55,207 bases of DNA, taken from contig CAZBJH010000007.1 in the NCBI GenBank assembly GCA_964492185.1, positions 1-55,207 of the forward strand. The letters are read 5' to 3'. The DNA is from JAFGSZ01 sp964492185. GTDB lineage: Bacteria > Bacteroidota > Bacteroidia > Bacteroidales > UBA10428. Under the pieces are notes generated by a model, which had not been told where the DNA came from, made no database searches, and was given only the letters and a program-made list of their open reading frames with translations. The translations under genes were made by a program, and so were the position numbers. The first letter of the stretch is position 1, and each line of letters starts with the position of its first letter. This document shows positions 35,243 to 44,568 of the stretch, piece after piece.

Positions 35243-35938
35243 ATGAGTAAAGAAAGTATAAAAGGCATAAAATCATGGGCTGTTGAGGACAGGCCCAGGG
35301 AAAAACTTATCAGGAACGGAATCCAAAATCTGAGTAATACCGAATTGATAGCCATACTTATCCGTTCGGGAACCACGAATACTTCGGCAGTTGAAGTAGC
35401 ACGCGTAATTTTACATCAGGCTGAAAATAACCTCAACACGCTTGGCAAAAAAACAATAAACGATCTTAAAAAGATCAAAGGTATGGGTGAAGCCAAAGCA
35501 ATAGCGATTGTAGCTGCACTTGAGCTGGGGAGAAGAAGGAAGCTTTCTGATGTTCTCGAAAAACAAAAAATTACAGGCAGTCACGATGTTTACACTGTTT
35601 TTTATCCCATGCTGGCAGATCTTTCATATGAAGAATTCTGGATACTTTTACTTAACCGGTCGAATAAGATCATAGAAAGACAAAAGATCAGTCAGGGAGG
35701 AGTGTCCGGTACCGTAATCGATATAAAAATGATACTGAAAAGTGCAGTTGAAAAGCTTGCATCATCTATAATCCTTTGTCATAATCATCCATCTGGAAAC
35801 CTGAAACCAAGTGAAGCGGATATTAATATCACCAACAAACTAAAAGAGGCAGCCGCTATTATGGATATTAAAATGCTTGATCATATTATAACAGGTAACG
35901 AGAGATATTATAGTTTTGCAGATGAAGGTATAATATAA
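35243..35938 (+). CDS. radC: RadC family JAB/MPN protein
   Basis: This is 231 aa from the ATG at 35243 (MSKESIKGIKSWAVEDRPREKL). An N-terminal UPF0758 helix-hairpin-helix region (about 15-105; IKGMGEAKAIAIVAALELG) precedes a JAB/MPN metalloprotease-like domain (about 110-231). Its JAMM motif is HNHPSGNLKPSEAD, with the Glu expected upstream. The name RadC is historical and a repair role is not established; the JAMM site suggests a zinc-dependent hydrolase. An M1 repeat element starts 6 bp after the stop. Confidence 0.95.
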   Translation: MSKESIKGIKSWAVEDRPREKLIRNGIQNLSNTELIAILIRSGTTNTSAVEVARVILHQAENNLNTLGKKTINDLKKIKGMGEAKAIAIVAALELGRRRKLSDVLEKQKITGSHDVYTVFYPMLADLSYEEFWILLLNRSNKIIERQKISQGGVSGTVIDIKMILKSAVEKLASSIILCHNHPSGNLKPSEADINITNKLKEAAAIMDIKMLDHIITGNERYYSFADEGII

Positions 35939-35944
35939 CTATTT

Positions 35945-36050
35945 TCATTTGCAAGGCTTGCGCAGTCCGAAAATGCGGAGTTTACTTGTCGTAAATGAGC
36001 AATTTTCGGACAAGCGTAACGCATCAAATGGGACTTTATGGACAGACACT
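35945..36050. repeat. Hairpin element family M1, copy 3 (left part missing)
   Basis: The stems are gtccgaaaa (35965-35973) with ttttcggac (36003-36011), and gtttac (35980-35985) with gtaaat (35991-35996). The right end is ctttatggacagacact (36034-36050). The outer stem differs from the 41973 copy by a compensated base pair. The left half of the family is absent. Confidence 0.75.
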
Positions 36051-36066
36051 AACTAACTAATCCATC

Positions 36067-37008
36067 TTGGCAATCAGATATGTAAAGAATAAGGATATTA
36101 ACCTGACCAAATGGGACAATTGTATCAAACATTCGGTAGGTGGCATTGTGTATGCCTATTCCTGGTATCTGAATATTGTTTGTGAAAGCTGGGATGCTTT
36201 AATAGAAGATGATTACATATCTGTAATGCCTCTTCCGGTAACACGTATACTGGGAATAAATACCGTTTATATCCCAAATTTTATTTACCAGCTCGGCATT
36301 TTTTCATTAAAACCGCTGCCTTCAGAAAAAGCGGAATTATTCCTTTCAGCTATACCACGCGATTTTAAAATCATTAATTTACGGTTAAACAGACTGATCA
36401 ATATTACAACTACTAAATTTATGATTGACAATGAAAAAAAGTGTTTTGAACTCGATTTAATAAAACCCTATAAAAAATTATCAGGACAGTATTCAAAACA
36501 GCTTGCATATCAATTGCATAAAGATATAGGATCAGGTTTATCGGTTGTGCAGGGAATTGCAATAAAAGAATTATTCCGGTTTTATTACCTTCATGAAAAA
36601 TATACGAATGAAAGTAAGCTAAATGAGTACCTGAACATGCTCAAAATAATCATGGTCACTGCCATAAAGTATCGGATAGGAGAAATATTCGGCACATACT
36701 CACCTCACAATGAACTACGTGCAACTGCTTTATTGTTACGTTCACATAACCGTATCACAATTATTCATACATGCATTGATGAAAAAAACACCGGTAAAAG
36801 GGGACTGAACCTGCTCATTGATAAAATCATCAGGAAACATTCTGAAAAGAACATAACACTGAGCTTTGAATATACGAACAAACAGCATCCAGGAAGTATA
36901 TATAAAAATTTCGGGGCCCGGGAAAGTCGCGTGCAAAGTATGAAAAAAAATACCCTCCCCTTTTACCTGAAATGGATTAATCATCTGGTATATACCAGTC
37001 ATTTTTAA
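36067..37008 (+). CDS. Conserved hypothetical protein, FemAB/GNAT-like acyltransferase fold
   Basis: This 313-aa protein begins at a TTG (36067). The first residues, MAIRYVKNKDINLTKWDNCI, look like the conserved start of this Bacteroidetes family, so I keep it. The layout of two GNAT-like halves (SWYLNIVCESWDAL and VMPLPV in the first, EIFGTYSPHNELRATALLL in the second, then NLLIDKIIRKH) resembles FemAB-type peptidyl transferases and other GNAT acyltransferases. No specific substrate can be named. A repeat element sits just upstream, so its promoter must lie within or close to that element. Confidence 0.72.
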   Translation: MAIRYVKNKDINLTKWDNCIKHSVGGIVYAYSWYLNIVCESWDALIEDDYISVMPLPVTRILGINTVYIPNFIYQLGIFSLKPLPSEKAELFLSAIPRDFKIINLRLNRLINITTTKFMIDNEKKCFELDLIKPYKKLSGQYSKQLAYQLHKDIGSGLSVVQGIAIKELFRFYYLHEKYTNESKLNEYLNMLKIIMVTAIKYRIGEIFGTYSPHNELRATALLLRSHNRITIIHTCIDEKNTGKRGLNLLIDKIIRKHSEKNITLSFEYTNKQHPGSIYKNFGARESRVQSMKKNTLPFYLKWINHLVYTSHF

Positions 37009-37065
37009 AATATTAATCCTGTTCAGAAAAATTAAACAGAAAATTGTATATTGCTACTGTTTAAT

Positions 37066-37563
37066 ATGATACCGGTAATCCGGCAAATAATAACAACTTA
37101 TTTTATTATTGTGGATAAAATTCTGGTTGTATTCTTCAGTTCATTCAAATTCGCGGCAACCTTTCCATTCGCGGTAGCTAAATTGACTTGTACCGAAACA
37201 TTGATCTATACAAACCTGGGGGGAATAACCGGTGTATATGCATTCGGGTATTTTTCAAAATTACTGATCAAAGTATGGAAATATGTAAAAAATATAATTA
37301 TCCCGAAAAAAAAATCCAATATTCAGAAAAAAAAGATCTTTACAAAAAGGAACAGACGATTGATTAAAATCAAAAACAAATATGGTTTGACGGGCATCAT
37401 CATTCTTAACCCGTTAATTCTTTCAATTCCGGTGGGAAGTTTTCTGATAACAAGATATTACAGTCATCTGCGTTTTAGATATCTTTACCTTGTAGCAGGC
37501 ATAATACCATGGTCAGTTATTTATACCTTTTTTTACGGAATACTGTATGAAAAAATATTCTAA
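37066..37563 (+). CDS. Small membrane protein of unknown function
   Basis: This is 165 aa from the ATG at 37066; a TTG at 37051 is also possible. There are three or four transmembrane segments: about 13-35, 45-65, and two after residue 100 (GIIILNPLILSIPVGSFLI and LVAGIIPWSVIYTFFYGILY). Between them lies a very basic cytoplasmic loop (IPKKKSNIQKKKIFTKRNRR). The GIIILNPLILSIPVGS stretch recalls small DedA/SNARE-associated-like membrane proteins, but I cannot assign it. It ends overlapping folK on the other strand by 4 bp. Confidence 0.7.
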   Translation: MIPVIRQIITTYFIIVDKILVVFFSSFKFAATFPFAVAKLTCTETLIYTNLGGITGVYAFGYFSKLLIKVWKYVKNIIIPKKKSNIQKKKIFTKRNRRLIKIKNKYGLTGIIILNPLILSIPVGSFLITRYYSHLRFRYLYLVAGIIPWSVIYTFFYGILYEKIF

Positions 37564-38051
37564 CCCCCGATTTTCTTTACCCAACTCTTATCCTTACATT
37601 TTTTGAGTAATTGATGGATCGTAATATTAAAAACCGGGTGAACAAAACCCGGCATGATCTCATTGAGGGGTACCAGAGTAAACCTGCGTTCATGCAACCT
37701 GGGATGAGGTATTTCCAAATCGTGTGTTTTGATGATATGACATTCATAAAACAAAATATCAATATCTATGGTCCGTGATTCATAGTAACTCCCGGCAGAT
37801 TTTCCCCTTCCTGATTCCTTTTCTATAACTTTTATTTTTTTTAACACTTCATGGGGATTATAATCGGATTTCACAATTACAACTTGGTTCAGAAAAAGAT
37901 GACCCGTTCTAAACCCCCATGGTTCGGTTTCATAAACTGATGAGCGTTTATTTATTACCCCTATCATTTCATTAATCCTTTTTTCGGCATTATTTATAAA
38001 TGAGTGCCTGTCTCCAAGATTACTTCCTGATAATAAAATGATCTCTGCCAT
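37560..38051 (-). CDS. folK: 2-amino-4-hydroxy-6-hydroxymethyldihydropteridine pyrophosphokinase (HPPK)
   Basis: This 163-aa protein has the full HPPK pattern: SGSNLGDR at the N-terminus, VYETEPWG, the signature RTIDIDILFY, and HPRLHERRFTLVPL. It transfers pyrophosphate from ATP to 6-hydroxymethyl-dihydropterin in folate synthesis and is cytosolic. It stands alone, convergent with the membrane protein gene and divergent from sppA; the roughly 155-bp gap to sppA should carry both promoters. Confidence 0.96.
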   Translation of the reverse strand: MAEIILLSGSNLGDRHSFINNAEKRINEMIGVINKRSSVYETEPWGFRTGHLFLNQVVIVKSDYNPHEVLKKIKVIEKESGRGKSAGSYYESRTIDIDILFYECHIIKTHDLEIPHPRLHERRFTLVPLNEIMPGFVHPVFNITIHQLLKKCKDKSWVKKIGG

Positions 38052-38206
38052 TTTTCGATTATTTGAAAAGAAAAAGAAATGTGTTTTTTATTTTAGCAGA
38101 TATAAAGAATATTCTTTACATTTATCGTTGCTGTCTCGCATAGTATACATTCAGTAATATTCAAAAATAATAATTAATCAAACGTCTAATCAAAAAAACA
38201 TATAAT

Positions 38207-39973
38207 ATGAAGAGCTTTCTTAAATATACTCTGGCAACCATCCTGGGAATTATTATAACAACATTCATCATGGTGCTTATTTTTTTCGGGATTATCGGTT
38301 CCATAATATCAAAGCAGGAAAAACCCGTTACAATCAAGTCTAATTCCGTTCTTGTGCTAAAGTTAGATAAGCCGATTCAAGACAGGAAACCTGTTTTTTC
38401 TTTCACTGATTTCAATCTCCGGTTTGAGCCTGAAATCAGGTTAGGATTGAATGAAATCCTTGCCAACATTGAAAAAGCAAAAGAAGACAGCAAAATTAAA
38501 GGCATCTGGCTTGATCTTTCCACTTTACAAACAGGAATATCCACTATTGAGGAAATGCGGGAAGCCCTTATCAATTTTAAAACTTCAGGAAAATTCATCA
38601 TTGCATATAGTGATCAGTTCAACCAACCCACATACTACCTTGCATCAGCAGCAGATAAAATATATATGAATCCTGCAGGTTACATGCCTTTTGTAGGATT
38701 AAGGGCAGAACTTATGTTTTTTAAGGGCACACTGGAAAAGCTGGACATTGAACCCCAGATAGTACGTCATGGTAAATTTAAATCAGCTGTTGAGCCGTTC
38801 ATTTATGAAAAAATGAGTAGTGAAAACAGGAAGCAGATTAAAACATACGTGGGCAGTATATGGAACATCATATTGCAGGATATTTCAAAAGCAAGAAATA
38901 TTCCTGCAAAATCACTGAACGATTATGCTGACCGGTTAACACTGAATACACCCCGGTCACTGGTGGAATATAAGCTTATCGATAGTTTACTTTATAAAGA
39001 TGAGGTATTGCATGAATTAAAAACCTTATCGGGGACCAATACCGAAAAAGAGTTAAACCTTGTGAATCTGGAGAAATATGAAAGAGTACCTGGAGTCAGG
39101 GATTATAAAGGACTTGCCAGGGATAAGGTAGCTGTGATCTATGCATCAGGATCAGTTGTTATGGGCGAAGAAAGCGAAAGAAACATTGGTTCTGATGGGA
39201 TATCAAAAGCTATCCGTAAAGCAAGGAAAGACACCTCTGTAAAAGCCATTGTTTTCAGGGTTAATTCAGGAGGGGGAAGCGCACTGGCATCAGAAGTGAT
39301 CTGGCGGGAGCTTGAACTGGCAAAGCGTATTAAGCCTGTGGTTGCTTCGCTGGGTGATGTTGCAGCTTCAGGTGGATATTATATTGCCTGTCCGGCAGAT
39401 ACCATTCTGGCCAATCCTACTTCTGTTACCGGCTCAATTGGGGTATTCGGTGTGTTCCTGAATGCAAAAGGATTTTTGAACAATAAGCTCGGAATAACAA
39501 CAGATGTCGAGAATACAAATGATTATGCTGATTTTGGTTCTGCATTCCGCTCTTTAAAACCGCTTGAAAGGAAAATCATTGAAAATATGATCGATTCCGT
39601 CTACAATACATTCGTAAGCCATGTCGCACAGGGACGAAATATGGACCCTGAGAAAGTGAATGATATTGGTCAAGGCCGCATATGGAGTGGCGTTAATGCT
39701 CTTGATACAGGACTGATCGATATGCACGGAGGTCTTAGTAAAGCTATTGAAACAGCTGTTGCGATGGCACAACTGGAAACATACAGAATAGAAGAACTTC
39801 CAAAACTGGAAGACCCATTCCAAAAATTACTCAATGATCTTACTAAAAATATGCAGGAAAAAGCAGTTGCAAGGGAACTGGGCGATGCATACATTTATTA
39901 TAAAAATATCAGTACACTAAAGTCATTACAAGGCATCCAGGCTCGGCTTCCTTTTGAGATCTATGTTTACTAA
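38207..39973 (+). CDS. sppA: Signal peptide peptidase SppA, 67-kDa type
   Basis: This 588-aa protein has an N-terminal transmembrane anchor (about 8-32). It has two S49 peptidase domains: the first holds the catalytic Lys192 (HGKFKSAVEPF) and the second the nucleophile Ser388 (GDVAASGGYYIAC). Length matches the long SppA of E. coli. It degrades cleaved signal peptides at the inner membrane. It lies 119 bp upstream of lpxK on the same strand; co-transcription is possible. Confidence 0.95.
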   Translation: MKSFLKYTLATILGIIITTFIMVLIFFGIIGSIISKQEKPVTIKSNSVLVLKLDKPIQDRKPVFSFTDFNLRFEPEIRLGLNEILANIEKAKEDSKIKGIWLDLSTLQTGISTIEEMREALINFKTSGKFIIAYSDQFNQPTYYLASAADKIYMNPAGYMPFVGLRAELMFFKGTLEKLDIEPQIVRHGKFKSAVEPFIYEKMSSENRKQIKTYVGSIWNIILQDISKARNIPAKSLNDYADRLTLNTPRSLVEYKLIDSLLYKDEVLHELKTLSGTNTEKELNLVNLEKYERVPGVRDYKGLARDKVAVIYASGSVVMGEESERNIGSDGISKAIRKARKDTSVKAIVFRVNSGGGSALASEVIWRELELAKRIKPVVASLGDVAASGGYYIACPADTILANPTSVTGSIGVFGVFLNAKGFLNNKLGITTDVENTNDYADFGSAFRSLKPLERKIIENMIDSVYNTFVSHVAQGRNMDPEKVNDIGQGRIWSGVNALDTGLIDMHGGLSKAIETAVAMAQLETYRIEELPKLEDPFQKLLNDLTKNMQEKAVARELGDAYIYYKNISTLKSLQGIQARLPFEIYVY

Positions 39974-40092
39974 TCCGCGGGTATTAAGCATATTGCGTTC
40001 GCTGCACGAACAAATATCGACACCTGACCCGGGAAAGCCGGTTAATTTTTATTATTTAACATATAAAAAATATAATCTGAAATATCCAATCC

Positions 40093-41202
40093 ATGCGGTT
40101 ATCAAAACTGAGAAAGAACCTGTTTATTATCTCTTACCCCCTTTCAGTTCTCTATGGAATTGCCACATCCATAAGGAATAAACTATACGATACAAATATT
40201 CTGTCATCCACCAAATTTGATATCCCGGTAATATCAATAGGTAATATAACCGCCGGGGGCACAGGTAAAACACCCCATGTTGAATATCTCATCAGACTAT
40301 TAAAAGACCGGTTCAAAATTGCCATGCTTAGCAGAGGATATAAAAGAAAAACAAAAGATTTCCGCCTTGCAAAAAGCAATTCGGATATTAACGAAATAGG
40401 TGATGAGCCCAAACAAATAAAACAAAAATTCGCGGGTATAACGGTTGCAGTTGATAAAAACCGTGTAAACGGGGTAAAAAAAATTATCGAAAAACAAAAG
40501 GGTATTAATGCAGTAATACTTGATGATGCCTTTCAACACAGAAAAATTCAACCCGGATTATCCATAGTGCTCATTGATTTCAATAATCCTGTATTCAGGG
40601 ATTATCTTTTACCCATGGGAAATCTGCGTGAGAAAAAACATGAATTAAAACGCGCGCAAATTGTAATTGTTACAAAAACCCCCCGAAATCTAAAACCAAT
40701 TGAAAAAAGAATATGGGTGAAAAACCTGAAATTATTTCCATATCAGTTCCTGTATTTTTCTACTTATAAATATGGTGATCCCCAATCCATTTTTAACAAA
40801 TCAAAAAGAAAGCTTGACATTAACGAATTAAAAAATAACAAACCAGATGTTATCCTGATTACAGGAATAGCTAATCCTATGCCCTTACGTAAAGAAATAG
40901 AACAGTATACAAAAAAAATAATCCACCTTGACTACCCTGATCATTACAGGTTTACGGAACAAACAACGCGACATATTAGAAACCGTTATAACAAACTTGA
41001 AAGTGAACATAAATATATTTTTACCACCGAAAAAAATGCGATGAATATCTGTGAAAAAACTAATATCCATCGTGATATAAAAAATGCAATATATTATGTT
41101 CCGATAAAGGTTGAATTTATTTTCGGGGGGAAAGAGCAGTTTAACAAATACATTATTAAATATGTTAGGGAAAATAAAGAAGTCAATCGACTTCATAAAT
41201 AA
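40093..41202 (+). CDS. lpxK: Tetraacyldisaccharide 4'-kinase
   Basis: This 369-aa protein has an N-terminal membrane-associated helix (about 8-25) and the LpxK Walker A GNITAGGTGKTPH (50-62), with LSRGYKRK and DDAFQHR following. It phosphorylates the 4' position of the lipid A disaccharide at the inner membrane. Its last 41 bp overlap the following purine nucleoside phosphorylase gene in another frame, implying translational coupling. The tail after residue 330 is less conserved. Confidence 0.94.
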   Translation: MRLSKLRKNLFIISYPLSVLYGIATSIRNKLYDTNILSSTKFDIPVISIGNITAGGTGKTPHVEYLIRLLKDRFKIAMLSRGYKRKTKDFRLAKSNSDINEIGDEPKQIKQKFAGITVAVDKNRVNGVKKIIEKQKGINAVILDDAFQHRKIQPGLSIVLIDFNNPVFRDYLLPMGNLREKKHELKRAQIVIVTKTPRNLKPIEKRIWVKNLKLFPYQFLYFSTYKYGDPQSIFNKSKRKLDINELKNNKPDVILITGIANPMPLRKEIEQYTKKIIHLDYPDHYRFTEQTTRHIRNRYNKLESEHKYIFTTEKNAMNICEKTNIHRDIKNAIYYVPIKVEFIFGGKEQFNKYIIKYVRENKEVNRLHK

Positions 41203-41974
41203 GCATTGTGATCTGATACCTGAAGCAGGGCTTATCCTGGGGACCGGACTTGGCAACCTGGCAAACGAAATTAAAACCCAGTGCACACTGAATTATGCTG
41301 ATATCCCGTATTTTCCGCTTTCAACAGTTCAGGGCCATGATGGCAAACTGATCATCGGTTACCTTGAAGGAAAAGTTGTAGCAACATTGAAAGGTCGGTT
41401 CCATTATTACGAAGGGTATTCAATGGAAGAAATTACTTATCCTGTTCGCACATTGAAATACCTGGGCATTAATCATCTTCTTCTTTCCAATGCCTGTGGC
41501 GGAATAAACCCTGCTTATAAAGTCGGCGATCTGATGATTATTGAAGATCATATCAATCTTATGCCTAATCCATTGATCGGTAAACATACAGAGGAGTTCG
41601 GCCCCCGCTTCCCCGATATGAGCGAAGCTTACGATAAAGAATTGATAAGCAAGGCTGAAGTCATTGCCCGGACAAATTCAATCACTTTGCACAAAGGTTG
41701 TTATGTAGCAGTCTCCGGCCCTACTCTTGAAACCCCTGCAGAATATAAATTTTTTCGCATTATTGGCGGTGATGTGGTTGGCATGTCCACAGTCCCCGAA
41801 GTTATTACAGCCCGGCAGATGAATATCCCTTGTTTTGCCGTATCTGTCGTGACCGATCTCGGGGTACCAGGCAAAATAATGAAGATCACACACGAAGATG
41901 TGCAGGCTGAAGCACAGAAGGCTGAACCTGAACTTGCAATTTTGTATAAGAACCTTATCCGGTCATTAATATAG
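41162..41974 (+). CDS. punA: Purine nucleoside phosphorylase (PNP-I, trimeric type)
   Basis: This is 270 aa from the ATG at 41162. Family features are the phosphate loop ILGTGLG, VQGHDGK, FHYYEGYSMEEIT, LSNACGGINP, GPTLETPAEY and GMSTVPE. It splits inosine and guanosine with phosphate to base plus ribose-1-phosphate in purine salvage. The start overlaps lpxK by 41 bp; upstream in-frame codons exist but lack conservation. The stop codon TAG (41972-41974) sits exactly at the edge of an M1 repeat, whose first bases in another copy are also TAGAGTC, so the element may supply the stop. Confidence 0.93.
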   Translation: MLGKIKKSIDFINKHCDLIPEAGLILGTGLGNLANEIKTQCTLNYADIPYFPLSTVQGHDGKLIIGYLEGKVVATLKGRFHYYEGYSMEEITYPVRTLKYLGINHLLLSNACGGINPAYKVGDLMIIEDHINLMPNPLIGKHTEEFGPRFPDMSEAYDKELISKAEVIARTNSITLHKGCYVAVSGPTLETPAEYKFFRIIGGDVVGMSTVPEVITARQMNIPCFAVSVVTDLGVPGKIMKITHEDVQAEAQKAEPELAILYKNLIRSLI

Positions 41975-42137
41975 AGTCCGTCTATAAAGTAGTCAAAATG
42001 TTTAACCGTACATGTGTCTGTTCAGAAGGTTCAATTTGCAAGGCTCGCGCGGTCCGGAAACGCGGAGTTTACTATTCGTAAATGAGCAATTTCCGGACAA
42101 GCGTAACGCGGCAAATGGGACTTTATGGACAGGCACT
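41973..42137. repeat. Hairpin element family M1, copy 2 (complete)
   Basis: This is the reference copy. Its left end is agagtccgtctataaagt (41973) and its right end is ctttatggacaggcact (to 42137), which form an imperfect terminal inverted repeat. The nested hairpin has outer arms atttgc (42034-42039) and gcaaat (42111-42116), a middle stem gtccggaaa (42052-42060) with tttccggac (42090-42098), and an inner stem gtttac (42067-42072) with gtaaat (42078-42083). No ORF is credible. Confidence 0.8.
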
Positions 42138-42242
42138 AATATAACCTGCATTATTCATGTAATTTTCCCGGATTATTTTTCATATTTGCACCCAAAGCCG
42201 GAAAAAGCATAAAAAATTCCGGGCAATTGTATTTTTCCAGAA

Positions 42243-43427
42243 ATGAACAAACATAAAAAATTTAATACTCTCGATGTAACTTTAATATCAGTTGCACATC
42301 ATATACATGATATCTATACCTCATTTTTAGCCCCGGTTGAAGTGTCGCTACGCGAAAAACTGGCTATCAACCATACAATGTTTGGCCTTCTTGCCGTTAT
42401 TCAACGCATACCGTCATTACTCAACCCTTTTGTCGGTATCCTTGCCGAGAAATTCAGGATCCGCTATTTCATCATTTTTGCACCCTCGATAACGGCAATA
42501 TCCATGAGTCTTATCGGGATTGCACCGGGATACATTTTTCTTGCTATTCTTTTATTTATTTCAGGATTCAGTTCCACGCTGTTTCATGTACCTACACCGG
42601 TTATGATCAAACATATATCAGGTGAAAAAACCGGCAAAGGCATGAGCTTTTATATGCTCGGTGGTGAACTTGCACGTACCCTGGGCCCGATAATTATTAC
42701 AGGTGCTATTGATATCTGGGGGTTTAACGGCATCTTTCGGCTTATCCCAATGGGCCTGGCAGCATCTGTTATGCTTTTTATACGTTTCAAAAACATTGAC
42801 CTGAAGAAAGAGTTTGAGCATCAGGGAACCCCTGTGGGTTACAGAAAAACTCTCAGGAATTTTCTTCCTGTTTTTATTGTAGTTGCAGGAGTCAATTTTG
42901 CAAGGGGAGCTATGAAAGCATCCCTCACGTTATACTTGAAGGGATATCTTGAACTCACCGGTACCGGTACCTGGGTTGCTGCAATAGCCCTTTCAACAGT
43001 CTATTTATCAGGTGCTGCCGGCACTTTTATATCCGGCACACTCTCAGACCGGATTGGAAGACGAAAGACCCTTATAATATTATCCGTTATTTCACCGATC
43101 CTAATGCTGTTGTTTATCATATCAGGAGAATTATTAACAATTCCAATGCTGATATTGAACGGATTGTTCCTGCTTGCACCGGCGCCTGTGCTTTTAGCCA
43201 TAATCCATAAACTTGAAACAGATCATCTTCCCTTTGTTAACGGGGTGTACATGACAATTAATTTTTTAATCAGCAGCCTTATGGTCATGCTCACGGGATT
43301 TGGTTTTGATAAGCTTGGATATGAGTTGTCTTTTTATATTGCAGCAATAATGGCCTTTGGTGCTATTCCATTTTCATTAAGGATCCCTGAAAAAACAAAA
43401 AACATTATTAAGTATCTAAAAAATTAA
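42243..43427 (+). CDS. MFS transporter, fosmidomycin-resistance/FsmR-like group
   Basis: This 394-aa protein has about 12 transmembrane segments. MFS motifs are the loop 2-3 EKFRIRYFIIF stretch and the loop 8-9 GTLSDRIGRRKT. The N-terminus, with THH-type residues VAHHIHDIYTSFLAP, resembles the Fsr fosmidomycin exporter subfamily. It is probably a drug or small-molecule/proton antiporter of the inner membrane; substrate unknown. It lies 105 bp after an M1 element, with no obvious operon partners. Confidence 0.88.
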   Translation: MNKHKKFNTLDVTLISVAHHIHDIYTSFLAPVEVSLREKLAINHTMFGLLAVIQRIPSLLNPFVGILAEKFRIRYFIIFAPSITAISMSLIGIAPGYIFLAILLFISGFSSTLFHVPTPVMIKHISGEKTGKGMSFYMLGGELARTLGPIIITGAIDIWGFNGIFRLIPMGLAASVMLFIRFKNIDLKKEFEHQGTPVGYRKTLRNFLPVFIVVAGVNFARGAMKASLTLYLKGYLELTGTGTWVAAIALSTVYLSGAAGTFISGTLSDRIGRRKTLIILSVISPILMLLFIISGELLTIPMLILNGLFLLAPAPVLLAIIHKLETDHLPFVNGVYMTINFLISSLMVMLTGFGFDKLGYELSFYIAAIMAFGAIPFSLRIPEKTKNIIKYLKN

Positions 43428-43440
43428 TTATTTTTAATAT

Positions 43441-43532
43441 TTAACCCGCATTATCCATGTATAAAGCCTGACACAGATGAAAGGCATTAAAAACTGAAGC
43501 TTAAGCCCGGCTAAGCCAATTATGCGGGTTAA
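43441..43532. repeat. Short inverted-repeat element (TTAACCCGCAT ends)
   Basis: Perfect 11-bp ends, ttaacccgcat (43441-43451) and atgcgggttaa (43522-43532), enclose 70 bp without an ORF. The ends resemble, more loosely, those of the M2 family (cctgcattattcat). It starts 13 bp after the MFS stop and may double as a terminator-like hairpin. Confidence 0.5.
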
Positions 43533-43594
43533 CACGGTAAAAAACTGACGGCATATATGTATATTATATTTAACAACAATTAAACTTATAAATA

Positions 43595-44521
43595 ATGTTC
43601 TTCAAGGCGGCACATCAGGGAAAGAATAATGCATGGCGTTATATCGTCGGTTTTCTTGTTCTTATTGCCCTGCATATAATAGGCAGCATACCCCTGGGGA
43701 TCGTTTTATCAATAGCCGCAGTAAGGGGAGCCGATGTTCTCCTGTTTCAGGAAACACTTGATTTTTCGGTGATCGGCATTAGCAATAACACTGGTTTTGT
43801 TTTAATGATGGTGCCATTTTTAACCAGCATGCTGGGTATGTTGTTTATCATTCCCAGATTACATTTTCGTCCACTTGGCCTGTTCATCAGTGCCTTTAAT
43901 AAAGTAAGATGGGAAAGGGTCTTTTTCGCAATTTTACTGTGGCTGATTATGCTGATAGTAACGGAGTTAATATTTATGATCATTCAGCCTGATAATTACG
44001 AATTGATCTTCGATTTGAAAAAGTTCATCCCGCTACTGTTCCTCACATTCCTGCTTATTCCCATGCAGGCAGGTTTCGAGGAACTGGCCCTGAGAGGATA
44101 CCTGATGCAGGGAATAGGTATGCTGGGAGGATACAAGTGGATCCCTCTATTGATCACATCAATACTATTTGGTTTGTTACATTCGATGAATCCGGAAATT
44201 GAGAAATTTGGCTTCTGGTATACTATGCCCTATTATATTGGTTTCGGTTTATTTTTGGGTGCAATTGCCATCATGGACAAAGGAATAGAAATACCTATGG
44301 GTATTCATGTAATTAATAATATTTACGGATCACTTTTTATCACATTCAGCGGTTCGGCTCTTCAAACACCGGCCATAATGAAAATGAAAGAATACAATAT
44401 ACAATGGAGTATGGTCAGCTTCCTGATCGCTGCTGTCATATTCCTGTATATTGCAGCTAAAAGATACAACTGGCCGGCCTGGAAAAAACTTATAGAAAAC
44501 CTTCCGTCACAAGATCAGTGA
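43595..44521 (+). CDS. CPBP family intramembrane metalloprotease (Abi/Rce1-like)
   Basis: This 308-aa integral membrane protein has about eight transmembrane segments. The active-site motifs are complete: EELALRG with Glu162, Glu163 and Arg167, then FGLLHSMN with His196, and HVINN with His238 and Asn242. CPBP proteases cleave within membranes; bacterial members are linked to bacteriocin immunity or protein maturation, and the substrate is unknown here. It is a single gene, convergent with the lamin-tail gene. Confidence 0.92.
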   Translation: MFFKAAHQGKNNAWRYIVGFLVLIALHIIGSIPLGIVLSIAAVRGADVLLFQETLDFSVIGISNNTGFVLMMVPFLTSMLGMLFIIPRLHFRPLGLFISAFNKVRWERVFFAILLWLIMLIVTELIFMIIQPDNYELIFDLKKFIPLLFLTFLLIPMQAGFEELALRGYLMQGIGMLGGYKWIPLLITSILFGLLHSMNPEIEKFGFWYTMPYYIGFGLFLGAIAIMDKGIEIPMGIHVINNIYGSLFITFSGSALQTPAIMKMKEYNIQWSMVSFLIAAVIFLYIAAKRYNWPAWKKLIENLPSQDQ

Positions 44522-44568
44522 CAGGAATCCCGCGAGAGTCCGGACCGGAATCCTGTAGTATTATTCTG

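Noticed and set aside
39954..40181. 75-codon ORF between sppA and lpxK
   Set aside because: It overlaps the certain lpxK start and has no recognisable features.
42012..42212. 66-codon ORF
   Set aside because: It lies across the M1 hairpin element and is not protein-like.
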